Shown one piece after another: positions 1 to 10,252 of a stretch of 64,000 nt of DNA (its first letter is position 1; every line of letters begins with the position of its first letter). The position numbers were made by a program, and so were the translations under genes. The notes below the pieces were generated by a model that saw only the letters and a list, made by a program, of their open reading frames with translations, ran no database searches and had not been told where the DNA came from. Origin of the DNA: Hyposmocoma kahamanoa (lineage: Eukaryota > Arthropoda > Insecta > Lepidoptera > Cosmopterigidae); NCBI RefSeq assembly GCF_003589595.1, contig NW_020654080.1, positions 4,210,388 to 4,274,387 on the forward strand, written 5' to 3'.

Positions 1-178
1 AAGCAGTAACGTGTGTTTCGGTTTTGAAGAGTGCTGGTGAAATTACAAGCACAAGGGACTTGTCAACTTATGTCTCAAGGTGACCTGCGCAGTAGCATAA
101 CGATCTGAGTGACATTACTGCATGTTGCAATGCCCATAACGTTATGGATAGGCTTGTTCGTTTCGTTCGTCCCGGCAT
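1..178 (+). repeat. Family A interspersed repeat, cut by window edge
   Basis: This is the 3' two thirds of an unclassified repeat of about 300 bp that recurs more than fifteen times here. Full copies start near GTAGAGCTCCTTGTGAAAGAG, contain a GCAGTAATGTGAGCATTACTG segment and an ACTTGTCAACTTATGTCTC segment, and end in GATATTAT followed by A-rich DNA. This copy begins at AAGCAGTAACG and ends at the TTTAGTATAATAAAAA tail. It encodes no protein. The oriented A-rich end suggests retrotransposition, but I see no clear tRNA-type A/B boxes. Confidence 0.75.
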
Positions 179-1937
179 TTAGTATAATAAAAATTTTTTT
201 TGGTGGCAATTATTTACATCACAAAATCATAACATTAAAATAAAATGCCGAATGGAACTATGTAAGTAAATTACTTTTATCCGACTAAATTGTAAATTCC
301 GCAAGTTGATAAAAAGAAAAGATAGATCTGTTGTCACGCTTTATTTGAGCATTACCTATGTATGTTATCACTTCTTTTTAGTTTTCAGAAACAATTTATA
401 CATAACTTATTTTAAGACGACACGTAATATTTAAGCCGTTAATTATCAGTATTAACCCAATTACCTATAAATTATGAGCTCACCTGGTAAAGTTATCGAA
501 CGTGAGCATTCATAATACGAATTTGACACTCTTATCTATTTGAGAACTTCGAGTGTGTCGGGCCGACTTATCATTTTGTTTTGGTTTTAAAATATGAAAT
601 CTCAATTTGCACCTACTTTCTTTTTGTTTTTCATTCACACGAACACGAGGCGCATTTATTCAACCCGAATTTCATCGCGCTCACAGAGGAATTTAATGTT
701 GTAGCCTACTTGGTACTTGGTGTAACGCCCTGGTGTCCGCAACTCGACGTCGAGGTGCCTATTTTGCGTGTGGAATATTGTTGCCTAGTAAATAGAATTC
801 TGATTCGCCATTAATGCACATGAAGGCGTGGTAACTGGGCGGTCGCCGCGCGGCGGCCATAAGACAACTTTCGCCTCGTGTAACTGGGCGCTTACGGAGC
901 ACTCTGAGGGAGACCGAAGAAAGATCTCTCTATGTAAGAAAGAAAAACAAATTGGGAAATAATAGGAAGGTAATCCATCCATCGGTGAGTTTGGATAGAA
1001 CCTGTTTATGTTCACAGTTGAAATATTAAAATAAATTCTCTACGTGTTAACGCACGCAGCAAAAAAGATCGTCAGATCTGTCACTGCTTTTTTTACTCTG
1101 CGAAAACGGAGCGACGAATGCTCCTCATCGTTTTACATTTTTTTTATGTTCACTATATATTCAGTACTCAGTCTCATTATATTCAGTATTTAAGAAAACG
1201 AAGATCATTCTTTCCGTACGCCCTGCATCAACAAGTGGTCCTTCGAGCCGGATAAATTCAGAGACGCGCACGCGGCAACGCCAGCGCACGCCATTTTGTA
1301 CTAGTAAAAAATCAATGAGTTGGTTCCAATCTCTACCCGTTTCCATCCCAATCCCACATATTTTTATATTTTCTTCTGACGCAAGGTAAAGGTGCGAGGG
1401 GAGGACTGCCCGCGTTTTTTTGCTGTGTGTGTTAGCACTACGGTTTAGTAGCACATAGTAAATCCTATCGTAAATTTTGGCGTGATAACAACCACTGTGG
1501 CATTTCCGCTTTCTGTAAATATTGGGACATTTGTAATCTACTTTATTATTAGTACCACTTAAAGGATGTTTGAAATGGCGCAAGAAATTTAATACAAAGT
1601 ACTAGGAGCAAATAAATTCTTTCAATTCAATTAAATTCTTTATTGCATTTACCACAATGTTTCTTAAGATGGAAAAGGCTTAAAGCTAAGTTGACAGCGC
1701 ATTATGGACCCTGTAGGGCACTGCAAATTTTATTTAAAGAGAGGAGGATTTACTCTTTACAATATTTTGAAATTTAGGAATGTTGGTTTGTCTTACTCTT
1801 ACTGATATTTAATACATTTATGGGCCGAGTAGGACATGACAATAATTTCTCAATTATAAATAGTACTTATTCTTCTTGCTCAACTTGGTTTTACACGAAG
1901 TTTTTTTTTAAATTGAATAATGCAGTTCAGAAACAAG
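179..1937. other. Intergenic stretch, nothing recognised
   Basis: AT-rich DNA without a supportable gene. Open frames in both directions are short, lack domain motifs and have no convincing splice signals. The piece around 1610-1790 has a 'TTCTTTATTGCATTTACCACA' look that could be an old, reversed LINE 3' tail, but this is too weak to annotate separately. Confidence 0.5.
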
Positions 1938-1995
1938 CTTTTCTTTGAAGCCTAAAACTTTTCTTTGAAGCCTAAAATTTTTCTATGAAAACTAA
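1938..1995. repeat. 20-bp tandem repeat, split by a MITE
   Basis: Two perfect adjacent copies of CTTTTCTTTGAAGCCTAAAA lie at 1938-1957 and 1958-1977, followed by a diverged third copy to about 1995. A further unit resumes at 2203 after the inserted MITE, so the array pre-dates the insertion. Confidence 0.85.
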
Positions 1996-2197
1996 GGGCG
2001 CCTTCAAATTAGATGCTAATGTCGCTGCTGTGGCGTCGCAGCCGCGCGTCTATAGCGCTTCAGTAATTTTTATTTCACTAATTGTGAAAGCAAAAGCAGC
2101 GCGCGCGTGTTACATCAGTGACACTGCAACTGCGCTTCTAAATATTGTATGAAAGTGAGTGGCGGGGCTTATATAAGCGTCTAATTTGAAAGCGCCC
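1996..2197. mobile_element. PIF/Harbinger-like MITE (202 bp) with TAA target duplication
   Basis: The termini are imperfect inverted repeats: GGGCGCCTTCAAATTAGATG on the left and, read from the other strand, GGGCGCTTTCAAATTAGACG on the right. The flanking trinucleotides are TAA at 1993-1995 and TAA at 2198-2200. A 3-bp TWA target duplication with G-rich termini is the usual signature of PIF/Harbinger elements. The interior is short, GC-richer than its surroundings and non-coding, so this is a non-autonomous element. Confidence 0.85.
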
Positions 2198-2629
2198 TAA
2201 AACTTTTCTTTGAAGCCTGAATACGATTGCTATCATTGCATATTTCATAAAAATTTAAAGCGATTTTGAAATTTTTCATCGTGTACAAGACATTCCTCGA
2301 TCGTGTAATCTAACATATCGGCCTCTACAACACCAATGAAAGTATTTTATTATATTTTAAATGTTATTGAACGGTTGATCAAAACATCACTGTGATACGC
2401 GAGTTATCGGGCATTTATCATGTTCATAAATTTTTTGAGCAAATAAACGATAAGTTAGCATTTCTGAAGAAACCGTTATCTACGACAATTTTGAATTCAA
2501 CGCCAGTATGGTTTTTTTTAAATATCGCTTAGGAAATTTCAAGTAGTGTTTATTCGCAAAATGCCCACTTTGGACATTTCGAAGAAGCATTTGCAGAGAA
2601 ATAAAACTAAGTTTGTACTTGTACAATGG
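2198..2629. other. Intergenic stretch, nothing recognised
   Basis: AT-rich, non-coding. It begins with the remainder of the 20-bp tandem array at about 2203-2221. No other structure was seen. Confidence 0.5.
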
Positions 2630-2900
2630 ATTGATTTAGTAGCAGTAGAGCTTCTTGTGACTATTGGTGCCGCCAAGCAGTAATGTGAGCATTACTGCGT
2701 TCTGGTTTGGAAGTGTAAGGGTGCTGGTGAAATTACAGGCACATGGGACTTTCAACTTACGTCTCAGGGTGACGGGCGCCGTGGCAGTAATCCTAGGATC
2801 TTTGGATTTAAAGCTCTGAGTGGCACTGCAACTGTTTTGGATAGACGTGTCCCTAATCACTAGGTGCACGGCTTGTTCGTCCAGTCATTTGGTATTATGA
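2630..2900 (+). repeat. Family A interspersed repeat, near full length
   Basis: The copy runs from AGTAGCAGTAGAGCTTCTTGTG through GCAGTAATGTGAGCATTACTG, the GTCTCAGGGTGACGG segment and the GAGTGGCACTGCAACTG segment to the GGTATTATGAAT tail. It lacks part of the stretch between the 5' end and GCCGCCAAGCAG that longer copies contain. Confidence 0.85.
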
Positions 2901-3343
2901 ATACTTGTATATGTATATAGTAATACCACACAGATTAAAATACTTCAATGTTGTGTAGTTAGTCTTTCAATAAATATAATATTTCAATTTTCTTTTATTT
3001 TCGATATGACGTAACTACACAATTAACTCATTCTGTAAGTTACATAAACTATTATTTACTGTGACGGCGACACTAATGTAATTTATTAAAATATAAATTA
3101 GGTGTTGTAAATTCTATATGCAAATGAATTATTCTCCGAAACGTCAGTCATAAAATTAATTCTAACATTATGTCACGGTAAAACTTCGCATCGAGTATAT
3201 TACATAAATTCCTAACAAAATGGGCCCCGTAATAACGTCCTTTAATACAACTTCAGTTAGACTTGCGACGCGAGAATTTACTTAGAAAAATAATGTAACA
3301 GCATTCTACGATTTATTCGTGAAAGTAATCCATATTCTGGTGT

Positions 3344-3468
3344 TATATTTGATACAAAGATCGAACAAATTCTAAGAAAAATTCCTTCGATCTGGCTGGA
3401 CTGGAACCAGGGAAATCTTCTCCTAACGCGGGCTATCGCTCTTCCAACTGGGCTATGAAACAAGTCGG
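3344..3468 (-). repeat. tRNA-derived SINE (family S1)
   Basis: Read on the minus strand there is an A-box-like TAGCCCAGTTGGAAGAGCG and a B-box-like GGTTCCAGTCC about 45 bp apart, then a tail with GATCGAAGGAATTTTTC and GTTCGATCTTTGTAT. The same tail follows the tRNA-like head at 12387, so this is a dispersed SINE rather than a functional tRNA gene. The anticodon arm does not fold properly. Confidence 0.7.
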
Positions 3469-5435
3469 CAGGCTGTACAGATTTCTCTATGTGCTTGGTG
3501 CAGATCTTTGCTTATGGTTTTGACCAGCTATTTTAGCCGTAGCGCCACCTGTGAGAAAACTATGAAAGTTTTTTCATTCATTATTTTTATCATCATTATT
3601 TTCATCATGCTATGGTAGCCATTTTGACAAATTACAATAGTGAGGTAAAATCTAATTCATTTATCGAAAAAAATATATATAATCAAATGCGAATCGCATA
3701 GCTGATTAAAAACAAAAAAAAATTAATAAAACGAAAATAAAAATGTTTATTTAATATAATCGTCAATTCGAAACTGCTTTGTTAAGCTTTGACGCGAGTT
3801 TGCCGGAGGCAGAAGTTGTGCTGACCAGCGATCCCATAAGTAACGATCGTATTAGATTTCATTATAAATATTTCTAATTTCGAAAAACACATGCCCAGTT
3901 GTGTCGTAAAATTATACCATTCCATAAATTTTACAGCACATCACTACAATTGACAACAATGTACATCAATTAGCTCCTATATACAGGCTTACCTGTTACC
4001 TTAATAAAAAAGACAATAAAAGCTTAAATACTAGAAAGTAAAGCTAGGATTATTAAATTATATGAATAAAATTGGGTCCGCGCGGCAAGGTGCCCAAGAT
4101 GCTGGCAACGTTCCCCCTTTGTATTGCAATGCTAATGCGCTGGGCAAGGTAGCTGCCGGCCCTTGGTTTTCCCAGACAGTATAGTAGCTCCTTCAACGTA
4201 GTTATGAATTAATACGAAACTTGAAGAGCGGATACACGTCAAAACGGCCATCAAAACGTGCCGGTACTTTAAATAGAAAATTCTTTCGATGTACTGTTTT
4301 AAGGCAATTTCTTTACGTAATACGGCCCCGAGTCTGCTAATTTTTTTTCGAAACTCCGCTGAGATTGTACATTGCAATTATTGTAATATTTGTTATTCTG
4401 CTAAAATCTAGTAGCAATGGCACTTGAGTCTCAAATAGAGTGACAGTAGATTGGCAGTGATGGTTAAAGATCGATGTTACGTTATTAAAACTACTATGGA
4501 ATTTGCTATGCAAATTTTAATTTTTATTTCGTTTAATCACAGTTTTCAGATTAAATTAATTTTTCAAATATTTTTAAGGTGAATAGTAGCTCGATGGTTA
4601 GCCACTGAGAAGCCACGATCATTCCTGCTCCTCTAGTTTTCCTAGCAAAGCAGTTACCAAAGCCAAACTGTGTTTCGACGGTGTTGATCTTCAAAATCAC
4701 GTTATTTTGAAAACGCGAAATTTAAAATTTGATATTTTCTGATGTAACAGACCGAATCAGATAAGATTTTGAACAATAAGGCCATTGACTTACAAATAAA
4801 TGGACGACGGGTCTAATACAAAAACCACGAAAAAAATGTCCCAAGTCAACCTATTTAAACGTAGTGACATGTAAAGGAATATGAAAAAGCTAAAACGTTG
4901 AATTTAAATTGTAATGTCATCGCAGTACTGTCTAATTTTGCTTGCTTCGCTGTCAGTCGAACAAACGAAGACTAAAGCGTGAATGACGCTCTGTATACGA
5001 TTTTAACGCCCTATAAGTTCGGACACTTTTTAGCGCGGACCCGACGTCCATATACTTGTAAGTCAATGAATAAGGCAATATAAAAATCTGTAGGATGTTC
5101 AGAATATATTGTGCTCTCAAAGTTTTAGTAGAACAACATGAAGAAAATATAAGAAAATCCTAGTCGCAATATTTTTTATTCATATAAAAATACACTAACG
5201 TTACCATCTTTATGTTTCATGATCTTAACTAAAAAAATTCACTATCATATAACGTGACCGCAAATGGAGAGAGAGAACTAACAAAATAACTTCGTGGTGT
5301 TTTTACATACTGCTCATTGTGATTAAACGGATAATACCACGTGAAAGAAACAAAAGAGAGATTTAATGCTCGTTAGACATTTTGGTGATTAGGGGTGGGG
5401 ACTTTACGTGTTCTTGCTGGGTCTTGACCTTAATC
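3469..5435. other. Intergenic stretch, nothing recognised
   Basis: AT-rich DNA with no gene that can be supported. A short segment at about 4010-4050 (GCTTAAATACTAGAAA) recurs at about 25225-25245, inside Myc intron 2, and may be an old dispersed repeat tail. Confidence 0.45.
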
Positions 5436-5621
5436 AGTCAGAGCTAATCACCTGGTGCGTACGGAAGTGTTTTTATTTTCGCATTAGCTTCCGCGTATTG
5501 TGTTTCATTTGGTTTCTACTGCCTAGATTCTGCTACGGTTTTTGTTACTAAACATCAGAATCTTGAAAAATGTTCGAAGAAATCTGGCAAAGTGAAAACT
5601 TCCACGAATTTTTGTTTTTTG
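5436..5621 (+). other. Candidate orphan first exon (speculative)
   Basis: An initiator-like TCAGTC lies at about 5436. It is followed by an ATG at 5570 in an A-rich context and a 17-codon open frame (MFEEIWQSENFHEFLFF) that runs directly into a consensus donor, G|GTAAGT, at 5622. The splice phase is 1. No gene can be assigned. It might be a distal alternative start for a downstream gene or a chance arrangement. The ATG, open frame and donor are visible; transcription is not. Confidence 0.2.
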
Positions 5622-6366
5622 GTAAGTTTTTCAATTTAATATCTGTCTAATCAACTGCGACAGGGTCATTGCCCTTTTGCGCAATGGCAACGATTGTCAT
5701 TTAAATTAAGTATTTTAATGCTACATTTGAATTTGTTAATAATTTAATCGACTTGTGCAATCGTGTAGTGCTTAAAACGGATTGACCAAAATGGATTTTT
5801 TTTGGGGAGTCACGGCCGAGTCCCCAGATAGTTTTTCATCAAATGTCGTTTTTTTTTCCAAATAGTAAATGTACTCCGTTCGTATAAGGAAATCAATGTA
5901 TGTAAAGGCGATAACTAGCAGCTGTGGTTTGGCAATTGCCATGTCCAATTTGGTACATAAATTGCTACTTCCATCGTATGTTCGGGTATTATTGCTTCTC
6001 TGTTTGATGTTTTCTACGAACATAACGCGTACGCGAAACTACACATTAAATATAGGAAACAAAAAAGCAAGATGATTTTACGGATATTGTGAATTTTTAA
6101 ATAACTTAAGGGCTTCATTCTTGTGTTCCCTATTTTTTGTTTTATTACGGGAGCTTGCAGGTACTTTTATATAATGGATTTTCTATGGCTTCCATATATG
6201 ATCGTAAGAAAATAACACTACAAAAAAACAAACGAACGCATCTACGAGAACACAATAATCGCGGTATCAGATCACTCGATTCTTATCTAGTTCTTAGTTA
6301 CTCATAACAGTTTATTATAATCCTTAACACTATTGTAGAAAAGGCCTATACGACCTGATAGTCGTA
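5622..6366. other. Intergenic stretch, nothing recognised
   Basis: AT-rich and non-coding. Overlapping short open frames on both strands around 5770-6075 show no domain, motif or codon pattern that would support a gene. Confidence 0.45.
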
Positions 6367-6422
6367 TTAGCATTGTTTAGCGAACTCAATAATAATTTAT
6401 TGAGTTCGCTAAACAATGCTAA
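6367..6422. repeat. Perfect 26-bp inverted repeat, 4-nt loop
   Basis: The left arm 6367-6392 (TTAGCATTGTTTAGCGAACT and on) is exactly reverse-complementary to the right arm 6397-6422, separated by TAAT. Such a perfect stem either arose recently or would make a very stable RNA hairpin if transcribed. Confidence 0.95.
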
Positions 6423-6490
6423 TGATCTTGGTAGGTAACTGTTAATTCGAAAATTAGTACGACTAAATAGACCATCGTTTTTCTCATTTA

Positions 6491-6679
6491 AGCTGGGTTT
6501 TCACTATACCATCACGCTCGGACCTAGTTCACTCAATGGCTACTAGGACTCTACTTGTAACGTGTAAACAAGCGATCCGAGCGCACTCGGTCGTCGGCAC
6601 CCAATCAATACATTATAAATGGCGTCTCAATAGTCAGCCCAGTAAACTACGAGCGTACTCGTATAGTAAAAACCCGGCT
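6491..6679. mobile_element. MITE (189 bp), TTA target duplication, PIF/Harbinger-like
   Basis: The terminal inverted repeats are AGCTGGGTTTTCACTATA on the left and, from the other strand, AGCCGGGTTTTTACTATA on the right. The element is flanked by TTA at 6488-6490 and TTA at 6680-6682. The interior has no coding capacity and carries a second inner inverted match of short ACGCTCG / CGAGCGT type. The TWA duplication points to PIF/Harbinger. Confidence 0.8.
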
Positions 6680-6682
6680 TTA

Positions 6683-7671
6683 TTATGAGGCACTATACTC
6701 TAGCCAAATTCTATGTAGAACAAGTGCCAACAAACAAAAACATATGATTTTTATGGTTTATGTCAGACTCTTTCACAATCATCACAATTTCAATATTATC
6801 CCCCGAAATTCAACTAGATTATGGATAATACTAAATCCTGGTTCCATGTTTATATATTATTCAACAGAAGTTTCAAATAACCTAAAAATGACCAGTAAAT
6901 TAATTATTTGTAAAACTGTGTCATCCCTAATGACTTTTCGATTTAAAGGGAGAGATTGCAAACATTTGAGTTCTGGTGGTAATTCAAGTTCAGAATCGGA
7001 AATAGGTGCTGGATGATTTAATATATGGTAAATTAATATCAAATAAAATCTTACAATTTTGTTTTTTTTCATCTACCATTACCTACCATCTAGCAGTAAA
7101 TATTAATAGGACGCAAAAACTTATTTTTATTCCTTAATTATACGTATTAGTAAGTATTTTTTGACTTTATAATAATTGGCTAGGTAAGTATTACTTCTAC
7201 ATAACTCAATTACCTTAAAGTGAGCAAGCCTTAATAATGAGCATTGAAAAAAATGTTCTTTTCCTATGCCATCATCGGTAGCCTAGCAAAGTTTTGATAT
7301 TAAACATTCTAGATCAAATTTGGTAAGAGTATAGTAACGTACATTACAATCTAACCTAATACAAGCCTAATAATTAATTTACATTACACTTAATCTAATA
7401 AATAAACAAAGTAAATTGAATTCACCTACTGACAATTTTCTTATTATCTATTAAGGCAATGACACATTTATCATGTGATCTTTTTATTCAATGTCACTGG
7501 CACTATTTAATTAATCATACATTAACACTACACTCGTTCAAATCGTCTTGACTGTTTGAAACGTCTTATGTTATCTGTGTAGTCAAGGAGCTGAATGGCC
7601 ATTGTCTACGAATTCCATTTCCAAGTCTCGGTGGGGGTCTTAGTTTCCTACAAACTAAGTAGCATAGAACA
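6683..7671. other. Intergenic stretch, nothing recognised
   Basis: AT-rich and non-coding. No repeat family, hairpin or gene was recognised. Confidence 0.45.
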
Positions 7672-7960
7672 ACTTTTTTTATAGTACCAAGTGTCGGGAC
7701 GAATAAATCATGCGCCTGATTGTAAGCGACACGCTTATCCATAACAGTTGCAGTGCCGCTTACGGCTTTAAATCGCGAAGATCTTATAGGCACCGCCACT
7801 GCGCCCGTCACCCTGAGACATATGTTGATAAGTCCCATGTAATTTCACTAGCACTCTTACCCTTCCAAACCGGAACGCTGTAATGCTCATATTACTGCTT
7901 GTCGACAGAAATAGGTAAGGTGGTAGTACTTCCCTGGACGAACTCTTTCACAAGGTACTG
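7672..7960 (-). repeat. Family A interspersed repeat, near full length
   Basis: In reverse orientation the copy starts with the TTTTTTTATAGTACCAAG tail, passes through CCCTGAGACATATGTTGATA and GCTCATATTACTGCTTG, and ends at GGACGAACTCTTTCACAAGG. The A-rich tail lies at the low-coordinate end, as expected for a minus-strand copy. Confidence 0.85.
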
Positions 7961-8125
7961 GTACTGGAAATTTTTATTATAAAAATATATTATCTTGTAA
8001 TATTCAATAATATTGCACTCCAATGCTCTCTGAGATTGAACTTAGCGTGATTGTAATACCAAAGTGACGGCAAAACAAATAATATGAATAGTGCCCTTGT
8101 AACGAAAAAATCATCACTTGTGCCT

Positions 8126-8330
8126 TTTTTCGTTCTGAGGGCAGAAACGTTTTCATCGCGTCACAATCTCCGAAGTCCCGGGTTCTGTCCCCAGCCTGGT
8201 CAATCTAGAAACTTACTTTTGTATGTTAACTCAAGTCTGGGTGTTTGTGATAACGTCGTAGTTTCCGATTTCCATAAGTGTTTTACTTGCTTACTTTGGA
8301 ATCAGAGCAACGTGTGTGAGTGTCTTTTTT
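8126..8330 (+). repeat. tRNA-derived SINE (family S3), 5' degraded
   Basis: The body matches two other copies (39362 and 59438): a GGGTGTTTGTG segment, GTAGTTTCCGATTTCCATAA, GTGCTTTAGCTACTTACTTT-type sequence and GATCAGAGCAACG(T/C)(G/A)TGTG. The tRNA-like head is decayed, with only a B-box relic (GGGTTCTGTCCCC) left. Confidence 0.8.
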
Positions 8331-8787
8331 GAAGACGGTTTCCGGTTTTCATTAAATTTTAAATAGTTATGTAGTTATTGTCAATAGTTTTGTCGATAGA
8401 TTGTGAAAGAAGGTAAAATTTTGCCAAAAAGATTGAATTGTCAATGTTACGACGTTCTAATTAATGATTTCTAATTGCGTTATTGCCTTCTTTGTTCTTA
8501 TATCGACAGTTGGCCTACTAAGTATCGTAATCAATTTTTATTAATATATATTTTAATTAATAAAAATAGCCGGATTTATTTATCTACATTAAATTAAAAT
8601 GAAAAACTTCAAAATATATATCCTTTTTCTATTTTTCGTAAATATAATTCTAAATACAGTGTATGTATGTTTGAACTTACAAAAATTGAGAATTCAAATG
8701 AACTTATGTTCAGTAATTGGATGAATAATGTGTCGAGGTTGATATTGTAAGTTATAGTCTTTCTACAGAGGTAGTCGTTTTGCGATC
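8331..8787. other. Intergenic stretch, nothing recognised
   Basis: Strongly AT-rich and non-coding, with no supportable structure. Confidence 0.4.
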
Positions 8788-9362
8788 TAGTCCTTATAAT
8801 AAGGTTATAGGAAATGAAACTAGTTTTCCGGATTTAAATGTCAAACACCGTCGCGTGAATAAGTGAGCATGTCATGGATAAACCTACACATTCAATGAAG
8901 TTTGACAAACCCCAGGTCCTTGCAAAAGAAGTCCGTTATCTACCCAGGATGCTGCTAGAGGCCATTGAAATTAAAAAACATCCTAATTTCAACAGGGAAG
9001 ATGGTTTCTCCGTACCACCAGTTTGGGATATTATTCATTAATAATAAATTGAACTTAATAAAAATTCATACAATAAAATAATTTGTAAAACTTAATGTAG
9101 CGTAAATTGGCATGTTTTCTTTGCAAATTTAAAAATAAGGTATTTAATTAATAACTATTGTAACTATAGTGAAAAAATAGGGTGGTGGTCAATATTAGAC
9201 ATAACTGGTTGAAGACTGTCCACCACCTCAGTCAACCGTGACCATGGGACCTGTATAGGCCCCGAAACGTCGGTTTGTTTGAAAAAACAAATATACGCGA
9301 TTTAAATCCGGATAGTTTCATTTCCTATGTGTAACAATCGCGAAAACCTAAGAACTCGATCT
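8788..9362 (+). mobile_element. Penelope-like element, 5'-truncated 3' end plus tail
   Basis: It begins with GAAATGAAACTAGTTTTCCGG, an inverted relic of the element's own tail. From about 8840 the remains of the C-terminal GIY-YIG-domain end of a Penelope-type ORF follow, broken by frameshifts: ...KFDKPQVLAKEV..., YLPRMLLEAIEIKKHPNF, NREDGFSVPPVW. The non-coding tail holds CCCCGAAACGTCGGTTTGTTTG and CCTAAGAACTCGAT near 9362. Penelope-like elements commonly carry terminal repeats in direct or inverted arrangement and are often 5'-truncated. Related pieces lie at 36238, 44970, 54580, 55788 and 57985. Confidence 0.75.
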
Positions 9363-9975
9363 GATCAGGTCATTTTGAAGATATAGTCATTATGATACCA
9401 ACCCATTTTTTAAAATTTTTGCAACAGATAACAATGGCGATCTATGCGTGTATTGTTTTAAGTTATCTTTTCACACTAAAAGTTTATTTCGAAATTTTGT
9501 AATGTAAAAGCCAAGTAAAATTTCCGGCTGTATTATTTGCAGGTATAGTCATAAACTCGGGACAATGTAACAAAATTACCATTATAGTTCACCGCAGCGT
9601 TGTTATTAAAGTTTATAAGACCACGTGAAAACAAAAGCATAGTTTGAAATTTCATGAAATGCTTAAATATATTTGTGACTCTACACAAAGACCTACAATG
9701 TCTATTGTGAAGACTATGTTGTACAGCAGACACTTGGTTAATCCCAAATTCTGTTGTAGAAGATGAGCCTATTATTGAAATGATTCTGGAGGTACAACCA
9801 GGTAGTAAAATAACATGTAACTATAACTATTTGTTAAAATTATTGTTCTTTTAAATCGTGGATTTTTTAAGTTCGATAAACATTATGAAAGCTTTGTGTG
9901 CGGCAAAATGGATCATAGTGATTCTTGTAACGCCTTTGTAACCTGTGTATCACAATAATCTCAATGCAGAGTGCT
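9363..9975. other. Intergenic stretch, nothing recognised
   Basis: AT-rich and non-coding. No repeat or gene was recognised. Confidence 0.4.
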
Positions 9976-10252
9976 AAAAAAACGACCTCAAAAGTACGTG
10001 GAATTTCATCCATTTGCCAAGTTTTATTGAAATCGGTTACCGGAAAGTGCGCGAAATCGGATTCATCCCCTAGTTTGCCACTCCTAGAAGCGGAGTATTT
10101 ACTTAAAATTTAAATGGGACCACTACTGAGGTACCCTCTTTCCAAAATAAAATAATCATCAAAATCGGCCCACATAGTTATCGCGTAACATACAAACAAA
10201 AAAACATACAGTAGATAGAATACCTCTTCTTTTTTTAAAGTCCTTTAAAAAG
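9976..10252 (+). mobile_element. Family D short inverted-repeat element
   Basis: The copy runs from AAAAACGACCTCAAAAGT to a right end (TTTTTAAAGTCCTTTAAAA) that is an inverted version of the left. The body contains GCCAAGTTTTATTGAAATCG and GTTACCGGAAAGTGCGCGAA. Five related copies lie at 12601, 38046, 44305, 45205 and 48262. The paired ACCGACTTCAAAA / TTTTGAAGTCGGT termini suggest a non-autonomous DNA element, but no target duplication was confirmed. Confidence 0.8.

Noticed and set aside
1161..1583. 140-codon minus-strand frame
   Set aside because: Low-complexity composition, no motif, no neighbours or splice sites suggesting a gene.
4585..4650. tRNA-like sequence (GCTCGATGGTTAGCCACTGAG)
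   Set aside because: Only a vague A-box match, no B box and no foldable cloverleaf.
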